A program made the translations under genes and the position numbers. Below, one piece after another: positions 1 to 9,023 of a stretch of 39,848 bases of DNA. This DNA is from Nostoc sp. S13. GTDB taxonomy: Bacteria > Cyanobacteriota > Cyanobacteriia > Cyanobacteriales > Nostocaceae. The notes under the pieces were generated by a model. It had not been told where the DNA came from. It worked only from the letters and a program-made list of their open reading frames with translations, and ran no database searches. The first letter of the stretch is position 1, and every line of letters begins with the position of its first letter. Location of the stretch: assembly GCF_029379315.1 (NCBI RefSeq), contig NZ_JAQYWQ010000050.1, positions 5,529-45,376 on the forward strand. The letters are read 5' to 3'.

Positions 1-2
1 CC

Positions 3-248
3 CTTTACATCCAAGCTTTAGCACTCAGCCGCAAGCTGCTGGGAGAAGAACATCCCTCTGTCGCCACTAGCCTCAACAACCTCGCATTACTCTACAACTC
101 CCAAGGCAGATACAGCGAAGCCGAACCCCTTTACATCCAAGCTTTAGATATTTGTGAGCAACGGTTAGGCGCAAATCATCCTAATACTGTTACTGTGCGT
201 GAAAATTTAGCATATTTGCGCGATCGCTTTCCCCCAAATCAAGAATAG
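3..248 (+). CDS. C-terminal part of a kinesin-light-chain-type TPR protein (5' end outside window)
   Basis: The reading frame is open from the window edge to TAG at 246-248 and gives about 81 residues. It shows the 42-residue tetratricopeptide pattern of bacterial kinesin-light-chain-like proteins (EEHPSVATSLNNLALLY, then QGRYSEAEPLY). The DNA repeats with a 126-bp period: the same roughly 20-bp block starts at 1 and at 127, so the repeats are recently duplicated. The protein ends with a hydrophilic tail, RDRFPPNQE. In cyanobacteria such arrays often sit at the C-terminus of large NB-ARC or CHAT proteins, but the upstream part is not visible, so only a protein-binding scaffold role can be inferred. 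Confidence 0.85.
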   Translation, partial: LYIQALALSRKLLGEEHPSVATSLNNLALLYNSQGRYSEAEPLYIQALDICEQRLGANHPNTVTVRENLAYLRDRFPPNQE

Positions 249-320
249 ACTACATGGAGCTACGAATTTATAGGTTTTGTGCAAAGAATACCATGATAAA
301 ACTTGAAGGAGCGATTACTT

Positions 321-508
321 AAACTCGGTCTTTCGTGTTCTGAACTCGGCCTTTCATGTTCTGAACTCGGTGCTTTGTGTTCCGAACGAGAATGTTCCTG
401 TTCCAAACGAGAATGTTCCTGTTCCAAACGAGAATGTTTGTGTTCTAAACGAGAATGTTTCTGTTCCAAACAAGAACGTTTTAGTTCCGAGCTAGTAGTT
501 TCGTGTTC
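321..508. repeat. 21-bp tandem repeat array, about nine degenerate units
   Basis: Units of 21 bp all end in GTTC: 341-361, 362-382, 383-403, 404-424, 425-445, 446-466, 467-487 and 488-508, with a partial unit before them. The central four share CAAACGAGAATGTT. Because 21 is a multiple of three, the array stays open on both strands and gives heptapeptide repeats (CSKRECS on plus, EQEHSRL on minus). No convincing start or ribosome site precedes either frame, so I annotate a repeat rather than a gene. The 249-614 interval otherwise shows no gene. Confidence 0.85.
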
Positions 509-533
509 TGAAGTTGAATCATGGTATTGTAAA

Positions 534-566
534 AGCGTAAGCGTAGCTCGTCCTAGACATCGCTAC
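534..566. repeat. Interspersed Nostoc-type repeat (GCGTAGCTCGTCCTAGACATCGC family)
   Basis: The sequence around AGCGTAGCTCGTCCTAGACA is the reverse complement of the family seen at 1221-1264 (GATGTCTACGACGGGCTACG) with a few substitutions. A further relative lies inside the aminopeptidase gene at 30398-30430. The copies look like a dispersed non-coding repeat. Confidence 0.6.
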
Positions 567-614
567 CCTAAAACTCATTACACTACATTAAAAGCGATCG
601 CTTCTCGGCAAATC

Positions 615-845
615 TTAAAAGCTATTCCATTCATCTAGCGTAATTTCCCGCTCTATAATCACCTCAACTTCCCCAATCATCATCCGCAATTGCGGTACAG
701 AATACTCATCATTAGAGGGAATAGTTAGACGATGTTGGCTGTAAACCATAAACTGATGTCTTGTTCCAGAAAAAGGGCCATCAAAGCCAAGCCATCGTAA
801 TTTATTCACAAAATCCCGACGCTTACAGGGTATCCATCGGCTCAA
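615..845 (-). CDS. hicA: HicA-family mRNA interferase toxin
   Basis: HicA toxins are small double-stranded-RNA-binding-fold RNases that cleave mRNA and are neutralised by HicB. The protein has the family pattern: a lysine/arginine-rich start (WIPCKRRDFVNKLRWLGF), the loop GTRHQFMVY with the putative catalytic histidine, then HRLTIPSNDEYSV and a C-terminal helix ending ITLDEWNSF. It follows hicB on the minus strand and overlaps its end by 23 bp. I place the start at a TTG at 843-845, giving MSRWIPCK and a normal length of 76 residues. The only ATG, at 878, would add eleven residues not typical of the family and a 56-bp overlap. Family assignment is firm; the start is not. Confidence 0.85.
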   Translation of the reverse strand: MSRWIPCKRRDFVNKLRWLGFDGPFSGTRHQFMVYSQHRLTIPSNDEYSVPQLRMMIGEVEVIIEREITLDEWNSF

Positions 846-1095
846 GGGTCGGCTGCTTGTTGAGATCAATATTATCAATTACTGGTAGAGAATGTCCCAG
901 CTTTAACCCAAGCAAAATCCAGTCTTCCAGTGTTGAGCGTAATTCATCCTCACACTCGCGCAAAGTCGATGCAAAAGCTATCACTCCTTTGCAAACAGGA
1001 ATTCTACCTGTAAATGTACCATCTTCTAATTTGTCATAAATTGCCTGGGCGATCGCTCGGTCAACATAGTCGCTCAGAATAAATCTTATCGCCAT
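823..1095 (-). CDS. hicB: HicB-family antitoxin
   Basis: This 90-residue protein is the partner of the overlapping hicA. HicB antitoxins have a partly degraded RNase H-like fold that binds and blocks HicA and usually represses the operon. Visible features are the strand-rich N-terminus, GRIPVCKGVIAFASTLRECE (the position of the usual 'G..A.G.T.eEa..nl' motif) and the helix ELRSTLEDWILLGLKLGH followed by a short tail. The order is hicB then hicA, as in many cyanobacterial loci. The ATG at 1093-1095 is the natural start. The gene diverges from a second hicB at 1355. Confidence 0.85.
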   Translation of the reverse strand: MAIRFILSDYVDRAIAQAIYDKLEDGTFTGRIPVCKGVIAFASTLRECEDELRSTLEDWILLGLKLGHSLPVIDNIDLNKQPTLEPMDTL

Positions 1096-1220
1096 GAAAT
1101 CTCGCGTTGTGCTACCAGTTTAATCTTACATTAAAAAATTGATGACTCTGATGGTTTAGCTCAGTTGAATGATGGTGTTGTCAAGGCGTAGACTCTAGAA
1201 AATAAGTGTAAATCTACAGG

Positions 1221-1264
1221 CGATGTCTACGACGGGCTACGCCTACGACGGGCTACGCCTACGC
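1221..1264. repeat. Interspersed repeat, two tandem 16-bp units (TACGACGGGCTACGCC)
   Basis: Two exact copies of TACGACGGGCTACGCC lie at 1228-1243 and 1244-1259, followed by TACGC. Variants occur at 534-566 and, inside a coding sequence, at 30398-30430. The longest open frame of the downstream hicB runs back through this repeat, but the encoded DGLRLR-type peptide is not part of the HicB family. The rest of 1096-1354 shows no gene and should contain the promoters of the two divergent hic loci. Confidence 0.75.
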
Positions 1265-1354
1265 TGTTATAAAGTTGTGAATGATAAGAGCAATTGTCCC
1301 CACAACAAAAAATTAGCTACGATAAATCATATAATCATATTCACAAACAGAGAA

Positions 1355-1573
1355 ATGTTAATTACATACACTGCAAAATATACAAAAACTAATAGCGGAT
1401 ATATGGGACAACTCATTGAATGGCAAGAAGTCATCACAGAAGGAGAAACCATAGAAGAATGTAGAGCTATGTTGCAAGACGCAACAAAAGAAATGATTCT
1501 TGCCTATCGTCAACAAAATAAAGAAATCCCTACAGGTGGTTCTTTGCTGGAAGAAATTCCTATAGAGGTTTGA
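1355..1573 (+). CDS. hicB: HicB-family antitoxin (second locus)
   Basis: A 72-residue protein starting at ATG 1355 (MLITYTAKYTKTNSGYMG). It has the HicB pattern: an N-terminal beta-strand, a G-rich turn, QLIEWQEVITEGETIEECRA, then helix MLQDATKEMILAYRQQNKEI. The tail GGSLLEEIPIEV resembles the linker that binds the toxin. The frame is open further upstream, but that part is encoded by an interspersed repeat and is unlike HicB, so I use the internal ATG. A HicA coding sequence follows 2 bp after the stop, but it is interrupted, so this antitoxin may be an orphan. Confidence 0.8.
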   Translation: MLITYTAKYTKTNSGYMGQLIEWQEVITEGETIEECRAMLQDATKEMILAYRQQNKEIPTGGSLLEEIPIEV

Positions 1574-1575
1574 GT

Positions 1576-1764
1576 GTGTCCGTCAAACGAAAAGAGCTAA
1601 TTAAATACTTAGAACAAAATGGCTTTTATTTATTAAGGGAAGGAGGAAATCATTCTATTTATACTAATGATTTAAAAACTCTTCCTGTAAAACGGCATCG
1701 TAGCATTGATCGTATTACTGCTAATTAAATTTGCAAACAAGCAGGTTTATCACCTAATTTTTAA
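1576..1764 (+). pseudogene. hicA: HicA-family toxin with a premature stop codon
   Basis: From GTG 1576 the frame reads MSVKRKELIKYLEQNGFYLL, then REGGNHSIYTND (with the HicA catalytic histidine after GGN) and LPVKRHRSIDRITAN. It stops at TAA 1726-1728. Beyond the stop the same frame continues ICKQAGLSPNF to TAA 1762-1764, which is a normal HicA ending. One substitution, most simply GAA to TAA, would explain this. The product is cut from about 62 to 50 residues and loses its last helix. It may be an inactivated toxin; a partly functional short form or a sequencing error cannot be excluded. Confidence 0.75.
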
Positions 1765-1846
1765 CTGCTCTGTTAGTTCCTAATGAAGCACTAACAGCAA
1801 ACGCTACCCTAAAAATCAGTATTACTCAAACCTTGAAGTTTCAACT

Positions 1847-2431
1847 ATGATAGCCTCGCCCCAACAAAACTACGTCACCGTTGAAGAATACCTCCAAATG
1901 GAGGAACAGAGAGATATCAAGCATGAATATATAGACGGCTACATCTACGCAATGGCTGGAGCACTTGACCCACACGTTACCATTGCTGGAAACCTGTTTG
2001 CTCTCCTCCGTAATCATGTGCGCGGCTCTGGTTGCCGTGTTTACATCGCTGACATGAAAGCCCGAATTGAATCTCTGAATCGCTTTTATTATCCCGATGT
2101 GATGGTTACTTGCGACCAACGAGATCAAGAAACGCCAGCTTATAAAAGATTTCCCTGTTTAATTGTCGAAGTTTTATCTAATTCTACTGAAGCCTTTGAC
2201 CGAGGCGATAAATTTGCCGATTATCAAATACTGGAAAGTCTGCAAGAGTATGTTTTAATTAATACAAAACGTCAGCGAGTCGAGTGTTTTCGACGCAATG
2301 AGCAAGGGCTGTGGGTTTTACAAACTTACACAGCAGAACATAAATCTTTTCGACTCAACAGCGTGGATTTTGAGGAAACAATGGCAGCACTTTACGAAGA
2401 TGTAGTTTTTGAATTAGAACTTACGCAGTGA
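1847..2431 (+). CDS. Uma2-family (DUF820) putative PD-(D/E)XK endonuclease
   Basis: The 194-residue protein matches the Uma2/DUF820 family, which is greatly expanded in cyanobacteria and has a restriction-endonuclease-like core. Features are VTVEEYLQMEEQRDIKHEYIDGYI near the start (read in two parts: the helix, then KHEYIDG), a central DMKARIE, RFYYPDVMVTCD (putative active-site D), PCLIVEVLSNSTE (the E-x-L-S strand) and DKFADYQILESLQEYVLI. Native substrates of the family are unknown. The last three codons and the stop lie inside a MITE-like inverted repeat at 2419-2493, so the native C-terminus has probably been replaced. The start ATG at 1847 gives the usual length. A second Uma2 relic lies at 36875-36994. 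Confidence 0.88.
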   Translation: MIASPQQNYVTVEEYLQMEEQRDIKHEYIDGYIYAMAGALDPHVTIAGNLFALLRNHVRGSGCRVYIADMKARIESLNRFYYPDVMVTCDQRDQETPAYKRFPCLIVEVLSNSTEAFDRGDKFADYQILESLQEYVLINTKRQRVECFRRNEQGLWVLQTYTAEHKSFRLNSVDFEETMAALYEDVVFELELTQ

Positions 2432-2493
2432 AAACCTGAAACCTCGATCCCCCCTAACCCCCCTTAAAAAGGGGGGATCTATTCTGCGTAAGT
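2419..2493. mobile_element. MITE-like element with ACTTACGCAG terminal inverted repeats
   Basis: Perfect 10-bp terminal inverted repeats (ACTTACGCAG at 2419-2428, CTGCGTAAGT at 2484-2493) enclose a second palindrome, GATCCCCCC (2446-2454) with GGGGGGATC (2471-2479). The element is about 75 bp with no coding capacity. The left repeat supplies codons CTT ACG CAG and the stop TGA of the Uma2 gene. The inner hairpin could also act as a transcription terminator. I see no clear target-site duplication. Confidence 0.65.
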
Positions 2494-2623
2494 CCTATGA
2501 ATAATCAATTATGATTGGTATGCTACACGATATTTAGTAAACTATATAACTGATAAGCCTTCAAAGCTTCCTGGCCCGGCGGGGGCATTGAGCAAAACAG
2601 GCACAATTGATTAAAAAAAAGTT

Positions 2624-4474
2624 ATGGCGCTCATAGTTCAGAAATACGGTGGTACATCTGTCGGTTCAGTCGAACGTATTCAAGCTGTTGCACAACGTGT
2701 TTATAAAACAGTTAAAGCTGGAAACTCTCTGGTCGTAGTGGTTTCGGCAATGGGCAAAACCACCGATGGACTCGTCAAACTAGCTAACGAAATTTCTCCA
2801 AATCCTAACCGCCGGGAAATGGATATGCTGCTTTCCACTGGCGAACAAGTAACCATCGCCTTACTTACTATGGCATTGCAGGAACTCGGACAACCAGCAA
2901 TCTCGATGACTGGCGCTCAGGTAGGAATTGTTACCGAAGCCGAACACAGCCGCGCTCGGATTTTGCATATTGAAACTACTCGCCTAACTCGTCACATCAA
3001 TGAAGGAAAAGTAGTTGTAGTAGCTGGCTTCCAAGGTACATCTAGCACTGGAGAGATGGAAATTACGACTTTGGGTCGTGGTGGTTCCGACACATCAGCA
3101 GTGGCGATCGCAGCCGCATTACGTGCAAATTTTTGCGAAATTTATACAGACGTTCCAGGGATTTTAACTACAGATCCCCGCTTAGTTGCCGAAGCCCAGT
3201 TGATGGATGCCATCACCTGCGATGAAATGTTGGAACTAGCTAGCTTGGGAGCAAAAGTGCTACATCCCCGTGCTGTGGAAATTGCTCGTAACTATGGTGT
3301 TCCTCTCGTGGTTAGGTCTAGCTGGACAGATGACCCCGGTACTTGGGTAACATCAGCCAAACCCCAAGGGCGATCGCTGATCAATCTAGAAATTGCCCGT
3401 CCAGTGGATGATGTAGAATTTGATACTGATCAAGCCAAGGTAGCTTTGTTGCGCGTACCCGACAAACCAGGCGTGGCAGCCAGGTTATTTGGCGAAATTT
3501 CGCGGCAAAAACTAGACGTAGATTTGATTATTCAGTCAATCCATGAAGGTAACAGTAATGACATTGCCTTTACTGTCACCACACCAATATTAAAACGGGC
3601 AGAAGCAGTAACAGCAGCGATCGCTCCAGCACTCAGGAGTCAATCTAACCCCAAATTTGACGAAGCGGAGGTAATGATAGAACATAACATTGCTAAAGTC
3701 AGCATCGCCGGCGCGGGAATGATTGGCCGTCCCGGTGTAGCTGCAAAAATGTTCGCCACCTTAGCAGCAGCAGGCGTAAACATCCAGATGATTTCCACCA
3801 GCGAAGTGAAAGTAAGTTGTGTAGTCGATGCAGCCGAATGCGATCGGGCCGTCAGCGCACTCCGTACCGCCTTTGAAATCGAAGCAAAGAGCAAGGGAGA
3901 ACTCCTAACTCCTAACTCTTGTACAGACGCGATTAATCGCGTTTCTACTCCTCACTCCTCCCCCACTCCCCCCGTTCGCGGCGTCGCCCTCGATTTGAAC
4001 CAAGCGCGTCTTGCTATTCGCCAATTGCCAGATCGGCCGGGGATGGCGGCTAAGTTGTTTGGACTATTAGCGCAACATAGTATCAGCGTTGACATGATTA
4101 TCCAATCTCAGCGCTGTCGGGTGATTGATGGTGTTCCCAGGCGAGATATTGCCTTTACAGTCTCGCGGATAGACGGGGAAAGTGCCAAAAAAATGCTTAC
4201 CCAAGTAGCAGCAGAATTTGGATGGAGTGAAGTTGTTTTAGATAGTGCGATCGCTAAAGTAAGTATTGTCGGTGCTGGTATGCTAGGACAACCAGGTGTT
4301 GCGGCTAAAATGTTTGAAGCACTAGCCCAACAACAAATTAATATTCAAATGATTGCCACCTCAGAAATAAAAATTAGTTGTGTCGTGGCACAAGAGCAAG
4401 GTGTTAAAGCTTTGCAAGCTATTCATGCAGCCTTTGAACTGGCTGGTAGCGAGAAATTTGTCGTGCCAGTGTAA
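2624..4474 (+). CDS. lysC: Aspartate kinase with four ACT domains
   Basis: Aspartate kinase phosphorylates L-aspartate, the first step towards lysine, threonine, methionine and isoleucine. The 616-residue protein starts with the amino-acid-kinase signature KYGGTSVGS at residues 7-15, followed by VSAMGKTTD and TTLGRGGSDTSAVA near 150. Four regulatory ACT domains follow in two pairs: about 268-340 (VPDKPGVAARLFG), 353-420 (GRPGVAAKMFATLAAAGVNI), 455-530 (LPDRPGMAAKLFG) and 540-610 (GQPGVAAKMFEALAQQQINI). This duplicated arrangement is typical of cyanobacteria and implies feedback control by end products such as lysine or threonine. The linker between the pairs (about 425-453) is low-complexity and encoded by invading repeats, described separately. 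The ATG is preceded by an A-rich tract, not a Shine-Dalgarno sequence. Confidence 0.95.
   Translation: MALIVQKYGGTSVGSVERIQAVAQRVYKTVKAGNSLVVVVSAMGKTTDGLVKLANEISPNPNRREMDMLLSTGEQVTIALLTMALQELGQPAISMTGAQVGIVTEAEHSRARILHIETTRLTRHINEGKVVVVAGFQGTSSTGEMEITTLGRGGSDTSAVAIAAALRANFCEIYTDVPGILTTDPRLVAEAQLMDAITCDEMLELASLGAKVLHPRAVEIARNYGVPLVVRSSWTDDPGTWVTSAKPQGRSLINLEIARPVDDVEFDTDQAKVALLRVPDKPGVAARLFGEISRQKLDVDLIIQSIHEGNSNDIAFTVTTPILKRAEAVTAAIAPALRSQSNPKFDEAEVMIEHNIAKVSIAGAGMIGRPGVAAKMFATLAAAGVNIQMISTSEVKVSCVVDAAECDRAVSALRTAFEIEAKSKGELLTPNSCTDAINRVSTPHSSPTPPVRGVALDLNQARLAIRQLPDRPGMAAKLFGLLAQHSISVDMIIQSQRCRVIDGVPRRDIAFTVSRIDGESAKKMLTQVAAEFGWSEVVLDSAIAKVSIVGAGMLGQPGVAAKMFEALAQQQINIQMIATSEIKISCVVAQEQGVKALQAIHAAFELAGSEKFVVPV
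3898..3985. repeat. Repeat insertion inside lysC (heptamers plus 16-bp palindrome)
   Basis: Inside the lysC frame lies CTCCTAA-type heptamer sequence, then GTACAGACGCGATTAATCGC with the perfect palindrome ACGCGATTAATCGCGT at 3927-3942, then a C-rich tract (CTCCTCACTCCTCCCCCACT). This composition is like intergenic repeats, not the surrounding gene. It keeps the frame open and encodes about 29 residues between the second and third ACT domains. Confidence 0.75.
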
Positions 4475-4494
4475 AACCTGACCGAATTTTAGAT

Positions 4495-4563
4495 TTTAAA
4501 TTTCGGAAAATAGAATTGTTGGCGGAGCCTCTCGTAGAGAAGATTCAAAATCCCAAATTTAAA
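4495..4563. terminator. Inverted repeats downstream of lysC, possible terminator
   Basis: TTTAAATTT (4495-4503) and AAATTTAAA (4555-4563) flank GGCGGAGCCTCTCGTAGAGA at 4521-4540, itself containing the small hairpin TCTC-GTA-GAGA. The inner block resembles repeats common between Nostoc genes. It may end lysC transcription. Termination is inferred from position only, since no T-tract follows. Confidence 0.35.
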
Positions 4564-4661
4564 CTTAACGGAACTTAAACGTTTTTGAGGGAGAAACAAG
4601 CCTCAAACCCATACAGGGCAAGGTAAATACACCAAATGCTCAAAAAGACCTGAAAGCCAGA

Positions 4662-4764
4662 TATAGCAATCCTATTTGATTTGTGAAAATCGCAAGACTT
4701 AGATCCACGACTTCTCTAAAAATTCGAGGATCTCGCTGTTCACGAATGATTTAGGTTTGCTATA
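4662..4764. mobile_element. MITE-like element with TATAGCAA ends
   Basis: A 103-bp non-coding element has imperfect 26-bp terminal inverted repeats that match at 21 positions. The outer 8 bp, TATAGCAA (4662-4669) and TTGCTATA (4757-4764), are perfect. The TA-rich ends suggest mobilisation by an IS630/Tc1-mariner-type transposase, but none is encoded here. The rest of the 4475-4935 intergenic stretch shows no gene. It must contain the promoter of the following kinase-TPR gene. Confidence 0.6.
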
Positions 4765-4935
4765 TATCAACAAACTAAGCAAAACAATGTTAAAGTCTCT
4801 CTGTATATTGATATCAGGCTTTTTTTGCGTGTTTTTTGTCTAAGTCCAATTAATAAATAAATATTTACATTTTAACACCACCAGTAATAACACGTAAGCT
4901 ATAATCAAACAATTTATCAGACTATATTTATATAG

Positions 4936-6996
4936 ATGAATAGTCATTTCCTAGATGGACATTATCGAATACTAAAAGTTCTCAATGATGGTGAAAAGGG
5001 GAAAACGTATCTAGTTGAAGATATTAATTTTCCTGGCAGCCAATTTATAGTAAAGCAGTTATGTCATCCTAGTAGCAATCCTCAAAGTTTAACAATCCTA
5101 CGCCGCTTATTTGCTAGTAAGGCAGCAATTTTAGAAAAACTAGGAGAGGAACACGACAAAATTCCAAAGCTAATTGCTTGTTTTGAAGAAAATGAACAAT
5201 TCTATATAGTCCATGAATTCATAGTTGGGAATCCTTTAACTGAGAAAATGATCCAGGGACAACCTCTGAGGGAAGAGCAAGTAATTAGTCTTTTATCAGA
5301 GATATTAGAAATTTTGGTGCTTGTACATAGCTATGGCGTGATTCATCGGAATATTAAACCAGCAAATATTATTCGCCGGGAGTCAGATGAAAAGTTAGTT
5401 TTGGTTAATTTTGGTATTTTTAATGAAGCCATCACTAATCTCGTTGACAATCTGGAATATATGCCTATAGAACAAGCTAACGGCAACCTGAAATACAACA
5501 GTGATATATATGCTTTAGGTATTGTTGCGATCGCTGCACTTAGAGGTTTACCAGCAAAGGAAATATCTAATTTGCGAAGTCAGAAAAATCAGCTGACAGG
5601 TGAAATTCTTTGGCGTCATAAAAATCTAAAAGTTAATAGTAAATTAGCAAAAATTCTGAATAAAATGGTGCGTTGTGACTATCGTAAACGCTACCGGTAT
5701 GCAACTGAAGTTTTAGACGATCTGAAAAAGTTAACAAATATTGAGCAGGATCAGCAAAAACAGCATCAGAAAAAATTATTACTAGTTATAACGGGGGTAG
5801 CTGGCTGTATCATACTTGGTGTTGGAGCGTGGTTTTTGCAATTGCCAAAACCCGTAAGTGATGCTCAACAAAAATTATATCAAGAAGGAGTAAATAAATA
5901 TGATGCGGGAAACTATGAAGGAGCAGTTGAAGATTTCAATCAGGTTATTAAATTAGATCCGCAAAACGCTTTGGCTTATAATAAGCGAGGTGATGCTTAT
6001 TATCGATTAGGAGACTACGAGCAAGCACAAGCAGACTCTAGCCAAGCCATTTTGCTCAATCCTCAAGATGCTAACGCCTATTTTGATCGAGGATTTGCTT
6101 TTTCGGAATTAGGGAAGTACAAAGAAGCGATCGCTGACTATACCCAAGCGATTAAGTTAAATTCTAAGAATGCTTATGCTTACTATGGACGGGGTTTAGC
6201 CCTTGCTCAACTGAAGGATAATAAAGCAGCAATAGAAGATTTTAACAAAGCGATCGCTCTCAAACCTCAGTATCCTGAACCTTACTTGCAGCGAGGGATT
6301 CTCCGCCGTCGCCTCAAACTTAGACAAGCAGCAATCCAAGATTTTGATACAGTAATTAAGATTAATCCTAGTGATACCAAAGCTTATTATCAAAGAGGTT
6401 TAACTCAATTTATTAATAAACAAAAATATGCAGCCCTTAAAGATTACACAGACGCAATTAACATCAATCCAAAATACATAGAAGCCTATCTTAATCGTGG
6501 TGATGTTTACAGTGATCTGGGAGAGAAGCTCGAAGCTACTGAAGATTACAACACTATTTTACAGATTGATCCTAAATTTATTGCAGCTTATATTCACAGA
6601 GGTATTCACCGCTTTTCTTTCGGAGATTATAAAGGCGCTATTGAAGATTACACCGCAGCGCTGAGACTAGATTCTAATAATGTAGCAGCTTACAACAACC
6701 GTGGTAACGCCTATCTCGAACTGGGAAATAAAAAAGCTGCAAATCAAGATTATTCACAAGCGATCGCAATTAATGCTAACAATGCTTTAGCCTACTATAA
6801 CCGAGGTGTGATTCGCACCAAACAGAAAAATAAACAGGGTGCGATCGCGGATTTCAAAAAAGCTGCAAAACTATTTCAACAGCAAGGAGAACAAGATAGT
6901 TATCAAGATGCACAGAGGGAAATTGCAATTCTGCAAAATAATTCAGCACCAGCGCCGACTACTAGACTTAAATCTGGGAAAAGAGAAAAAAACTGA
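4936..6996 (+). CDS. Membrane-anchored kinase-like protein with TPR repeats (probable pseudokinase)
   Basis: The 686-residue protein has a serine/threonine-kinase-like domain (about 8-268), a transmembrane segment (281-300, LLLVITGVAGCIILGVGAWF) and about ten TPR units (about 308-650) with the usual AYYNRGxAxxxLGxYxxAIxDY pattern. The ATP-anchoring lysine is present (IVK40). The catalytic-loop aspartate is asparagine (H137-R-N139-IKPAN144) and the DFG aspartate is also asparagine (VN158FG). The APE region is altered to EYMPIEQ. Canonical phosphotransfer therefore looks unlikely, and a scaffold or ATP-sensing role is more plausible. The TPR part would lie on the opposite side of the membrane from the kinase domain. 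No Shine-Dalgarno is visible before ATG 4936. Confidence 0.9.
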   Translation: MNSHFLDGHYRILKVLNDGEKGKTYLVEDINFPGSQFIVKQLCHPSSNPQSLTILRRLFASKAAILEKLGEEHDKIPKLIACFEENEQFYIVHEFIVGNPLTEKMIQGQPLREEQVISLLSEILEILVLVHSYGVIHRNIKPANIIRRESDEKLVLVNFGIFNEAITNLVDNLEYMPIEQANGNLKYNSDIYALGIVAIAALRGLPAKEISNLRSQKNQLTGEILWRHKNLKVNSKLAKILNKMVRCDYRKRYRYATEVLDDLKKLTNIEQDQQKQHQKKLLLVITGVAGCIILGVGAWFLQLPKPVSDAQQKLYQEGVNKYDAGNYEGAVEDFNQVIKLDPQNALAYNKRGDAYYRLGDYEQAQADSSQAILLNPQDANAYFDRGFAFSELGKYKEAIADYTQAIKLNSKNAYAYYGRGLALAQLKDNKAAIEDFNKAIALKPQYPEPYLQRGILRRRLKLRQAAIQDFDTVIKINPSDTKAYYQRGLTQFINKQKYAALKDYTDAININPKYIEAYLNRGDVYSDLGEKLEATEDYNTILQIDPKFIAAYIHRGIHRFSFGDYKGAIEDYTAALRLDSNNVAAYNNRGNAYLELGNKKAANQDYSQAIAINANNALAYYNRGVIRTKQKNKQGAIADFKKAAKLFQQQGEQDSYQDAQREIAILQNNSAPAPTTRLKSGKREKN

Positions 6997-7147
6997 GCTA
7001 TGACTCAATATAGTAATACCATTTTAGAACTATCCCTTTTATACCATTAGCCCAATAGAGGTACAGAAGATACACAAAAGTTTAATGCCTGACAATTTTT
7101 TTTGTAACGAACTTATGCAAAGCTGTAAGAGAAAAATTCCTTGTTAA

Positions 7148-8791
<1,644 letters not shown>

Positions 8792-8795
8792 TGCT

Positions 8796-8856
8796 GAGTT
8801 AGGAGTTAGGCGTTATTTCTCTCTGGTCTCCCTCATCTTCTCAATCCCCAGTCCCC
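8796..8856 (+). repeat. Compound heptamer repeat directly after pgm
   Basis: GAGTTAGGAGTTAGG starts 5 bp after the pgm stop and passes into a pyrimidine-rich run with CTCCCTCATCTTCTC and CCCCAGTCCCC. The same order (purine-rich heptamers, CCCTCATC-containing pyrimidine tract, C-rich end) recurs at 10837-10972, 11593-11770 (inverted) and 34752-34853. Confidence 0.6.
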
Positions 8857-8884
8857 GTTGGCGCTTTAGCGCTAAAGCGCCAAC
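8857..8884 (+). terminator. Perfect 28-bp palindrome downstream of pgm
   Basis: The block runs from GTTGGCGCTTTAGC to GCTAAAGCGCCAAC without a mismatch and would form a very stable hairpin in RNA. Its position 65 bp after pgm fits a transcription terminator. There is no following T-tract, and the sequence resembles dispersed cyanobacterial palindromes, so it may be a repeat that doubles as a terminator. Confidence 0.55.
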
Positions 8885-8918
8885 TACAAACAAAATTACG
8901 TAGTCATTCTTCAGGCAT

Positions 8919-9023
8919 AAACTGCAACAAAGTGGCTTAAGCTTACCCGGTGGTCAACAAAAACCGTTGGGTATTGCGCGAGCGATCGCTCGACAACCGG
9001 AAGTTATGCTTATAGATGAACTC
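8919..9023 (+). pseudogene. Fragment of an ABC transporter ATPase
   Basis: The frame encodes [20 protein letters not shown] followed by [14 protein letters not shown]. This matches the ABC signature loop (normally LSGGQQQR.GIARAIA) and Walker B (MLIDEP) of polar-amino-acid-type importers. Only about 35 residues remain and the signature is altered to SLPGGQQKP. The frame continues without a stop into an unrelated reductase fragment. Confidence 0.7.

Noticed and set aside
260..638. Two repeat-peptide frames, one on each strand
   Set aside because: The 21-bp period keeps both strands open. Starts are weak and composition is that of the repeat, so I kept only the repeat annotation.
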